Shown here: piece by piece, positions 21,150-26,967 of the stretch | Layout of the letters: every line of letters starts with the position of its first letter | Numbering within the stretch: position 1 is the first letter of the stretch | NCBI GenBank assembly: GCA_009926645.1 | Contig: RFOO01000001.1 | Location: 1 to 26,967, forward strand | From: a bacterium | Lineage (GTDB): Bacteria; Verrucomicrobiota; Verrucomicrobiia; Opitutales; UBA953 | Direction: 5' to 3' | Length of the DNA stretch: 26,967 bases | Translations under genes and position numbers: made by a program | The notes under the pieces: generated by a model | The model's input: the letters and a program-made list of their open reading frames with translations, nothing else | Told to the model about the DNA's origin: nothing | Databases searched by the model: none

Positions 21150-23201
21150 TTAAAATCGGCGGTGTGTATAATCCGCTAATTCGTAACATTCTGGGCTCAT
21201 TTCCTCAAGAAAACGACAACGGTCAAGTGGGCGATACCCTTCGCCAGCAGTCGTGAAACGCGGAGTGAATAAGTAGAGGGTGTTTTCAGCCCGTGTACAA
21301 GCGACATAGAAGAGCCGTCTTTCCTCTTCAACATCCCCCTCGTCGATGGCACGTGTCAGGGGAAGTAATCCATCGGCGACACCAATGAGGAAAACAATGG
21401 GAAATTCCAATCCTTTCGACTGATGGATGGTGGTTAAACGCAAAGTGTCTTGTTCGGGCTCAGGTTTTTTATCGGATGTCTCGCCATTGAGGAGGATGAC
21501 TTGGGCGACCAGATCTCCGAGGTCTTCAAATTTTGCCGCAAATCCAATTAAACTGATCAGGTCTTGTTCGCGGTCTTTCCAATCCGGGAAAAGGGTTTTG
21601 ATGTGGGATCCATACCAACCCTCAACGCAGACCCGAACCGTTTCAGCCGGAGTGCGGGCAATTTTTTCCTCTTCCTTTTCGCGGGCGGCTTGAAAAAGGT
21701 CTCGCGCTGGTGAGGCGGGCGGTGCCTTCTGTTGGGCATTTTCAATGCCCTCTAACATATCTTCCAGTGTGATAGTAAGGTCTTGAAAATCGTCTTTAGC
21801 GATCTCGGTTACTTTCTTTAAGACAGCCGAGTCTCGCAAGGCACGGATGAGACCGCGACCTTGTTGGAGAGCCACTTCTTGTGCTGCGCGAATAATTTTA
21901 TCTGCTGCAACAGGTCCGACTTTAGGTAATAAACAAAGTAAACGAGAGAGGGCTACCTGGTCATTGGGGTTATGAATGACGCGTAAATGAGCCAAAACAT
22001 CTTTGACATGAATGAGGTCAAAAAACTTATGTCCGCTAGTAATCACAAAAGGAATACCAAGGGCATTAAGTTCCATTTGTAATTCGAGCGACTGGTAATG
22101 AGCTCGATATAAAATATGCATCTCAGACAAGGGGTGCCCTTCCTGATGAAGTTGAAGAATTTTTCTTCCGACAATTTTGGCCTGTTGCGATGTATCGCCT
22201 ACGTTGAAAACCACAGGTTTATTGCCTGAATGACGCACTGCTTGCAGGTGGCGATCAAACCCATCGACGGCGGGTCGATGAGAAAGGATTTCGTTCGCAA
22301 AAGCTAAGATTTCTGGGGTGGAACGATAATTGGTATTAATCGTATAGATTTGAGTATGCGGATGTCGCTGAGGAAAGGTGACGATATTTTCCCAATCGGC
22401 ACCACGCCAAGTGTAGATACACTGAGCGTCATCACCGACCGCCATGATTTGATGTTCAGCTGCGAGTAGATCGATAATCTTACTTTGCAATCGATTGGTG
22501 TCTTGGAACTCATCCACCAGAAGGTATTGAAAACGTCGGCGATAGTGCTCGAGGACGCTTCCATCGGTTTCCAGGAGTTTAAGCCACAGCACTAAAAGGT
22601 CATCGAAGTCGCAAACATTGCGCTCTTTTTTTGCACTCTCATAGGCCTCACAAAAACGGAGACATTTCTCCGAGCCACCTTTCATCCAATCGAGTCGTTC
22701 ACGCAATACCTCTTCAACCGGTCGCAGGGTATTACGTGCATGAGAGTAAGCATCTAAAATAACGGGTGCCTTAGGGTTGGTCTTATCTTTGATGAAAGCA
22801 CCATCTGCTTCTTTAATGATGCCTGAAAAAAGTTGTTCCGACTCTTTTTGATCGAGGATGGTAAAATCGGGACTTCGATTAACAACGGCGGCATGTCGAC
22901 GAAGGATGCGTTGTCCAATCGAGTGAAATGTTCCTCCCCAGAATTGTCCGCGTGGTACACCGGTTAAGTCCTCGACCCGCTCCAACATTTCTTTGGCGGA
23001 TTTATTGGTAAATGTGAGAAGAAGAATATCCCAAGGTTTAACTCCTTGGTGAAGTAGCCAGGCGACGCGATAAGTGAGCGTTCGTGTTTTACCTGAGCCT
23101 GCTCCAGCCAGGACTAACGCTGGTCCGCGTGGAGAAGTGACGGCGGCGTATTGTTCGGCGTTTAACTCTGCACGAAAATTGACAGGGGGTAGTCCGTCCA
23201 C
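21150..23201 (-). CDS. UvrD/PcrA-type superfamily 1 DNA helicase
   Basis: A 683-residue ATP-dependent 3'-5' DNA helicase. All SF1A motifs are present in order: Walker A GAGSGKT (33-39), LLTFTNKSAKEM, DEFQDTN, GDDAQCIYTWRGA, NTNYRST, TTIHQSKGLEFPIVF, and ERRLFYVACTRA. It is somewhat shorter than typical UvrD or PcrA (720-740), ending soon after the motif VI region without a long tail, so it may be a paralogue and I give no symbol. The start is GTG 23201, 3 nt after the lipA stop, which leaves a normal 20-residue lead to the Q motif (LNAEQYAAV). Its role is in repair or replication-restart. Confidence 0.92.
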   Translation of the reverse strand: MDGLPPVNFRAELNAEQYAAVTSPRGPALVLAGAGSGKTRTLTYRVAWLLHQGVKPWDILLLTFTNKSAKEMLERVEDLTGVPRGQFWGGTFHSIGQRILRRHAAVVNRSPDFTILDQKESEQLFSGIIKEADGAFIKDKTNPKAPVILDAYSHARNTLRPVEEVLRERLDWMKGGSEKCLRFCEAYESAKKERNVCDFDDLLVLWLKLLETDGSVLEHYRRRFQYLLVDEFQDTNRLQSKIIDLLAAEHQIMAVGDDAQCIYTWRGADWENIVTFPQRHPHTQIYTINTNYRSTPEILAFANEILSHRPAVDGFDRHLQAVRHSGNKPVVFNVGDTSQQAKIVGRKILQLHQEGHPLSEMHILYRAHYQSLELQMELNALGIPFVITSGHKFFDLIHVKDVLAHLRVIHNPNDQVALSRLLCLLPKVGPVAADKIIRAAQEVALQQGRGLIRALRDSAVLKKVTEIAKDDFQDLTITLEDMLEGIENAQQKAPPASPARDLFQAAREKEEEKIARTPAETVRVCVEGWYGSHIKTLFPDWKDREQDLISLIGFAAKFEDLGDLVAQVILLNGETSDKKPEPEQDTLRLTTIHQSKGLEFPIVFLIGVADGLLPLTRAIDEGDVEEERRLFYVACTRAENTLYLFTPRFTTAGEGYRPLDRCRFLEEMSPECYELADYTHRRF

Positions 23202-23204
23202 GGC

Positions 23205-24092
23205 TTAGGGTGCGAGGCGTTGACGTCGAGCCAGCAGGTCAAATTTAACGACCTGCTCATCTGCTTTGTAGGATGAGCGCACGAGGGGTCCGGATTCAAC
23301 GTGTTTGATGCCAGCAGCGAGAGCCACTTTTTTCCACTCCGCAAATTCATCGGGGTGAACCCAGCGATCAATGGGTGCGTGCTCTTTGCTGGGAGAGAGG
23401 TACTGTCCGATGGTAAGAATGTCGACTTGGGCTGCCGCGATATCGCGAATCAATTGGGCAATCTCTTCGGATCGTTCGCCAATGCCCAGCATCACTCCTG
23501 TTTTAGTGATAAAGCCTCGGGATTTTGCATGTTTGAGAACCCAAAAAGAGCGATCGTAACGTGCGGTTTTGCGGACAGGACGTTGTAGTCGTTCAACGGT
23601 CTCTAGGTTATGGTTAAGAATATCTGGCCGGGCATCGAGCAGGGTGTCGAGATGCTCTTGCTCTCCACGAAAATCAGCCGGCAAAACTTCTATGGTGGTT
23701 GAAGGATTGCGATGGCGTGTGGCGCGGATGGTTGCGGCCCAAACGGAAGCACCACCATCTTTTAAGTCATCCCGAGCAACCGAGGTAATGACCACATGGC
23801 GAAGTTTCATTTGCGCAATCGACTCAGCGACACGGGCTGGTTCGCCGAGATCGAGTTCGCTGGGGCGACCAGAGAGAACTGCACAGAAGGTGCAGGAGCG
23901 TGTGCAGATGTTGCCCAGAATCATTACCGTGGCTGTTCCACGAGACCAGCATTCGCCGAGGTTAGGGCATTGGGCTGATTGGCAAACCGTGTGGAGTTTG
24001 TGTTCATCCACATTTTTCCTCGTCTCCAAGTAGTCGGGTCCACTGGGGAGTTGGGCGCGGAGCCATTCAGGTTTGCGGGCAGACTCAATCAT
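23205..24092 (-). CDS. lipA: Lipoyl synthase
   Basis: A radical-SAM enzyme that inserts two sulfurs into octanoyl-protein to make lipoyl cofactors of pyruvate and 2-oxoglutarate dehydrogenases. The auxiliary [4Fe-4S] cluster ligands are Cys37, Cys42 and Cys48 (CQSAQCPNLGEC). The radical-SAM CxxxCxxC is Cys63, Cys67 and Cys70 (CTRSCTFC). The C-terminal GPLVRSSYKADE carries the Ser that ligates the sacrificial cluster. 295 residues is normal. It is co-transcribed with the helicase (3-nt gap). No lipB is visible beside it. Confidence 0.97.
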   Translation of the reverse strand: MIESARKPEWLRAQLPSGPDYLETRKNVDEHKLHTVCQSAQCPNLGECWSRGTATVMILGNICTRSCTFCAVLSGRPSELDLGEPARVAESIAQMKLRHVVITSVARDDLKDGGASVWAATIRATRHRNPSTTIEVLPADFRGEQEHLDTLLDARPDILNHNLETVERLQRPVRKTARYDRSFWVLKHAKSRGFITKTGVMLGIGERSEEIAQLIRDIAAAQVDILTIGQYLSPSKEHAPIDRWVHPDEFAEWKKVALAAGIKHVESGPLVRSSYKADEQVVKFDLLARRQRLAP

Positions 24093-24113
24093 TGGAGTTA
24101 AGTACCATTACGG

Positions 24114-24140
24114 ATTATCGATATTTTTCAACTTAAACAA
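24114..24140 (-). promoter_or_regulatory. Possible promoter of lipA
   Basis: On the minus strand GATAAT (24119-24114, 5 of 6 to -10) lies 15 nt after TTGTTT (24140-24135, 3 of 6 to -35). The -10 is good, but the -35 is poor and spacing short, so this is tentative. It abuts the terminator of the outer-membrane protein gene. Confidence 0.25.
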
Positions 24141-24174
24141 AAAGGGGCGTTCCCCTATCCGAGAACGCCCCTTT
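24141..24174 (-). terminator. Rho-independent terminator of the TorF-like gene
   Basis: AAAGGGGCGTTC (24141-24152) and GAACGCCCCTTT (24163-24174) form a 12-bp perfect stem with a 10-nt loop. On the minus strand it is followed by TTGTTTAAG, giving a T-rich tail. It lies 20 nt after the stop codon. Confidence 0.88.
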
Positions 24175-24194
24175 GCTATGATATCCTTAGCGGA

Positions 24195-24866
24195 TTAGAA
24201 GGTCTTCTTCAGCGTGAAAGCGGTGAGACCATCAATGGTGCTGTCACCGTTGGAGTACACGAGAGAAGCAACGAGTCCAGCAACAGGGTAGGAGAGACCA
24301 ACGGAGTAGTCGTCTACGGTGCTGTTAGAACCGCTAGAGTCTTTCCAACCATAGTGGAGGGAGAGATCAAGGCCCTTGATAGCAGGAATGCTGTATACGT
24401 AGCCGAGTTCATAGTAGTAACCATGGTCGGTGTAACCAGAACCAGAGACGCTGTTAGCAACTTCTTTGGAAACTTTGGCGGTTAAACCTGCATAAGAAGC
24501 AGCGACGTTAACTTCAGAGAAGGTGGAGGAAACGTCAGACTGATAGGTGTAAGCGATGTAGCCAACAGAGAGGTCTACTGAGCCAACTTTGAAGCCGTAG
24601 TTAGCATAGAGGTCAACTTCAGTGCCCGAAGAGAGGCTCGAAGCCCATACGCCAGCTGAGAGACCGCTGGAGTGAGCAACGTCGAAGCCGCCTTGAACGG
24701 CGATGCTGTTGTTGTTTTGGGAAACGCCACGCCAGACGTAGTTGCTGGTGAGGGCGATGTTAGCGCTTTGGCTCCAAGCAGAAGCAGGAGCGGCAGCAGG
24801 AGCGGCATCAGCGAAAGCCGAAGCAGCAACGAGGGTGAGGGTGGTGATAGAAGCAATATGTTTCAT
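24195..24866 (-). CDS. TorF-family putative outer-membrane porin
   Basis: A 223-residue predicted outer-membrane beta-barrel. The signal peptide ends at about SAFADA, with an Ala/Pro-rich stretch after it. The mature start ANIALTSNYVWRGVSQNNNSIAVQGGFD is the hallmark of the TIGR02001/Gcw_chp (TorF) family. Alternating strands rich in Tyr, Ser and Gly follow, and the protein ends in Phe (LKKTF), the usual signal for barrel insertion by BamA. A TAGGGA Shine-Dalgarno about 8 nt before ATG 24866, a strong terminator and the structured upstream region suggest a highly expressed single gene. The substrate is unknown. Confidence 0.85.
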   Translation of the reverse strand: MKHIASITTLTLVAASAFADAAPAAAPASAWSQSANIALTSNYVWRGVSQNNNSIAVQGGFDVAHSSGLSAGVWASSLSSGTEVDLYANYGFKVGSVDLSVGYIAYTYQSDVSSTFSEVNVAASYAGLTAKVSKEVANSVSGSGYTDHGYYYELGYVYSIPAIKGLDLSLHYGWKDSSGSNSTVDDYSVGLSYPVAGLVASLVYSNGDSTIDGLTAFTLKKTF

Positions 24867-24952
24867 AAGCGATTCCCTACGTAACTATCTCCGTGCCAAT
24901 GTCCAACAAAAGTTTTTCCTGATTAAATGCGGGCTCAATGGGGGTCTAGAAA

Positions 24953-24984
24953 TGGGCACAATGCCCAAAAATAGCCCAAAAATA
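24953..24984. repeat. Palindrome plus tandem 11-bp repeat upstream of the TorF-like gene
   Basis: TGGGCA-CAA-TGCCCA (24953-24967) is a perfect 6-bp-arm palindrome. It runs into two perfect tandem copies of GCCCAAAAATA (24963-24973 and 24974-24984). The element lies in the 143-nt gap between the glgA stop and the outer-membrane protein start, about 90-120 nt upstream of the latter. It could be a regulator-binding site, or a weak stop signal for glgA; I cannot tell which. Confidence 0.6.
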
Positions 24985-25009
24985 CAGAAAAACCATGTCA
25001 AAATGCCAC

Positions 25010-26455
25010 TTAAGTTCTTTGATTTAGGGCTTTTTTGTAGCAGGCGAGATAACTTTCAGCAGCAGATTTCCAACTGAACTGGCACTTCATTCCCTTTTTT
25101 TGCACTGCTTTGTAAGCCTTGGAGTCAGCATAAAGCTCGAGTGCCTGTGAGAGTGCCCACTCGATCGCTTTGCTGTCAGCATCATGGAAAACAATACCAG
25201 TCGCCTCTTTGCTTCCTGGTGTCCAAGGTTTAACGGTGTCGGCTAATCCGCCGGTCGATCGGACAATGGGCACGGTGCCATAGGCGAGTGAGTAGAGTTG
25301 ATTTAATCCACAGGGTTCAAAGCGACTGGGCATTAAAAAGAAATCGGACCCTGCTTCAATTTGATGCGCGAGGGCATTGTCATAACCAAAGCGAACAGCC
25401 ACTTGCAAAGGGAATTCTTCCGCTAAATTTCGAAATGCGTTTTCGAGTGCGATATCGCCGCTACCCAAAAGAACAAACTGGATTTTACCTTCCTGTAAAA
25501 AGCGACGCAGAGGGTGTAAGGTTAAATCCAAACCTTTTTGCTCCCACAAACGTGAAACCACGCCAATCAAGGGTAGGTTAGGATTAGGATCCAAGTTTAA
25601 CTTTTTCTGCAGGTCGAGTTTACAGGCTTTTTTCCCGGCTAACTTTTTTTCGGAAAAGTTTTGTGCAATCTGTGGGTCGGTCTGGGGGTCCCAATCGTCA
25701 CCATCTACTCCATTCAGAATGCCTTCGAGGTCGTTTTGGCGGCGACGAATGTATTCATCGAGTCCAAAGCCATAAGCAGGGGTGAGGATTTCTTTAGCGT
25801 ATGTCGGACTGACCGTGGTCACCTTAGTGGCATGAAGAATTCCTCCTTTAAGGAAGTTGATGCCACCAAAGCATTCAAGCTCATCGGGATGGTAAAGCCA
25901 TTCGGGGAGATTGAGAAAAGGTAGAATTCTCCGTCCATGGATGCCTTGGTGTTGGAGATTGTGTATGGTGAGAACCGAAGCGGTACGACCGAGAAAAGTG
26001 CCTTTGGCGGTGGTGTTTAAAAGAACGGGAACAAGTCCAGTGGTCCAATCGTGACAATGAATCACGTCCGGAATCCAATCCATCGCTAAACAAATATCGA
26101 GCGCCGCACGGCTGAGAAAAGCAGCTCTTTCACCAGCATCTTCCCGCGCAGGGTAAATTTCAGAAGAACCATAGTAGTCTTCATGCTCAATAAACCATGC
26201 TTCACATTTTTCCGTAACGTTCGTTTGTCGAATGCGACAGTGGGCTTTGGCGGGATCGCCTGCGACATGAACCTTGAGCGAGGGGATCAGAATAGGAAAA
26301 TCTTCGCGACCAGCGATCGAGCCGTAAAGAGGGGTCACTACACGAATTTGGTGCTGTTCCTGTGCAAGAGCCTTAACCAAGCCTGCCGTTGCATCTCCCA
26401 ACCCGCCCGCCTTTGACCAGGGCGTAAGTTCTGGGGTGATGTGTAAAATTTTCAT
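25010..26455 (-). CDS. glgA: Glycogen synthase (ADP-glucose type, GT5)
   Basis: Transfers glucose from ADP-glucose to the growing alpha-1,4-glucan chain. It is 481 residues, the normal length. The N-terminal nucleotide-sugar motif is KAGGLGD (from Lys15; the common form is KTGGL). IHNLQHQGIHGR and ILNGVDGDDWDP are in the first domain. The C-terminal retaining GT motif RFEPCGLNQLYSLAYGTVPIVRSTGGLADTV (shown as RFEPCGLNQLYSL and STGGLADTV) carries the catalytic Glu. Its ATG overlaps the exosortase stop by 4 nt (ATGA), so the two are translationally coupled. No other glg gene is in the window. Confidence 0.96.
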   Translation of the reverse strand: MKILHITPELTPWSKAGGLGDATAGLVKALAQEQHQIRVVTPLYGSIAGREDFPILIPSLKVHVAGDPAKAHCRIRQTNVTEKCEAWFIEHEDYYGSSEIYPAREDAGERAAFLSRAALDICLAMDWIPDVIHCHDWTTGLVPVLLNTTAKGTFLGRTASVLTIHNLQHQGIHGRRILPFLNLPEWLYHPDELECFGGINFLKGGILHATKVTTVSPTYAKEILTPAYGFGLDEYIRRRQNDLEGILNGVDGDDWDPQTDPQIAQNFSEKKLAGKKACKLDLQKKLNLDPNPNLPLIGVVSRLWEQKGLDLTLHPLRRFLQEGKIQFVLLGSGDIALENAFRNLAEEFPLQVAVRFGYDNALAHQIEAGSDFFLMPSRFEPCGLNQLYSLAYGTVPIVRSTGGLADTVKPWTPGSKEATGIVFHDADSKAIEWALSQALELYADSKAYKAVQKKGMKCQFSWKSAAESYLACYKKALNQRT

Positions 26456-26967
26456 GGGGACTGGGAAGGCGGAGGCGTGCTACGTCCCAATCGATTGATT
26501 AGTGGTACGCAGGCAAGCAGTAAGAGAAAGGCTAAGACCATAGAAGCGTTGCCGGCAAAATCATGCACGTTGCCGAGTTTCGAGAATTGCGGACTACCCA
26601 TTTCCATTCCCCAGAAGTCATGCTCGAGCGAGCGGGATCCATGTTTTAGAGCGTAAAATGCCAAAAAGGCATTGCGAGCAATGTTAATCAGAATGGCAGC
26701 AAATCCGGCGCAGACGATGAGAAGAATCCGGCGAATAAGACTTCCCGGAAATCCGCCTTGCAGAAAAATAGCTCCTAAAAATGCACCGACAAAGATACAG
26801 GCGGAGAGAGAGCGAATGCCAGAGCAAGCATCGGCAATACCGACCGCATCTTGATTCGCAAACACGATGGTATTGCCTCGAACGGTAATCGTTTCTCCGG
26901 CGAGTCGCATTAATCCAGAAACGATCTCGGTAACATTGGTGAGAAGTTCGCCTTTGATTTTATTATC
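26452..26967 (-). CDS. Exosortase/archaeosortase-family protein (5' part outside the window)
   Basis: The C-terminal 171 residues of a polytopic membrane transpeptidase-like protein. The three catalytic residues of exosortases are visible: Cys in ADACSGIRSL, Arg in NIARNAFLAF, and His in LEHDFWG. At least three hydrophobic helices surround them. Exosortases process proteins bearing PEP-CTERM-like tails and often go with exopolysaccharide production. The frame stays open through ATG 26910 to the window edge, so that ATG is internal. I see no PEP-CTERM substrate in this window. It overlaps glgA by 4 nt. Confidence 0.88.
   Translation of the reverse strand, partial: DNKIKGELLTNVTEIVSGLMRLAGETITVRGNTIVFANQDAVGIADACSGIRSLSACIFVGAFLGAIFLQGGFPGSLIRRILLIVCAGFAAILINIARNAFLAFYALKHGSRSLEHDFWGMEMGSPQFSKLGNVHDFAGNASMVLAFLLLLACVPLINRLGRSTPPPSQSP

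Noticed and set aside
1..26967. CRISPR arrays, insertion sequences, prophage genes, toxin-antitoxin pairs, ordinary tRNA genes
   Set aside because: Reading both strands I found no spaced direct repeats, transposase or integrase motifs, or tRNA cloverleaf other than the tmRNA ends.

Overview
The window looks like the chromosome of a Gram-negative, free-living heterotroph. It has Lol-type lipoproteins, an ExbB/ExbD pair, an outer-membrane barrel protein and an exosortase. The gene content and order, the CdsA signature variant and the near absence of Shine-Dalgarno sequences point to the PVC group, most likely Verrucomicrobiota (Opitutae-like). That placement is inference; no rRNA is present to confirm it. 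The DNA is almost wholly coding. I see no insertion sequence, prophage, CRISPR array, rRNA or ordinary tRNA.

Region 1 (1-5820, mostly + strand) starts with the 3' part of an RNA methyltransferase gene. A complete minus-strand tmRNA gene (ssrA, 873-1239) follows, in what otherwise looks like an empty 560-bp gap. Next comes a compact plus-strand operon: an AEC-family permease, then three lipoproteins (COG3014-like, YcfL-like, LpoB-like), then an FAD-dependent oxidoreductase. The lipoprotein trio resembles the peptidoglycan-synthase activator neighbourhood of gammaproteobacteria.

Region 2 (5824-9676, - strand) carries aroQ, acnA (with a strong terminator) and a peroxiredoxin (with a strong terminator).

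Region 3 (9808-21060, - strand) is one tightly packed run of eleven reading frames transcribed from serA towards miaA: serA, plsY, hom, lysC (split in two), a large periplasmic TPR protein, exbB-like, exbD-like, uppS, cdsA and miaA. Gaps are 3-8 nt or 4-nt overlaps almost throughout, so it is probably one transcript. It combines serine and aspartate-family amino-acid synthesis with phospholipid synthesis, undecaprenyl phosphate supply, a TPR/ExbB/ExbD envelope module and tRNA modification. Two anomalies stand out. The aspartate kinase gene has lost about 28 codons and is out of frame. The ExbB/ExbD pair lacks every polar residue that forms the proton path in characterised homologues.

Region 4 (21150-26967, - strand) holds lipA and a UvrD/PcrA helicase (3 nt apart), a TorF-like outer-membrane protein with its own terminator and an upstream tandem-repeat/palindrome element, glgA, and a truncated exosortase gene overlapping glgA by 4 nt. 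The most promising targets for follow-up are the degenerate ExbB/ExbD pair with its TPR partner and the broken lysC.
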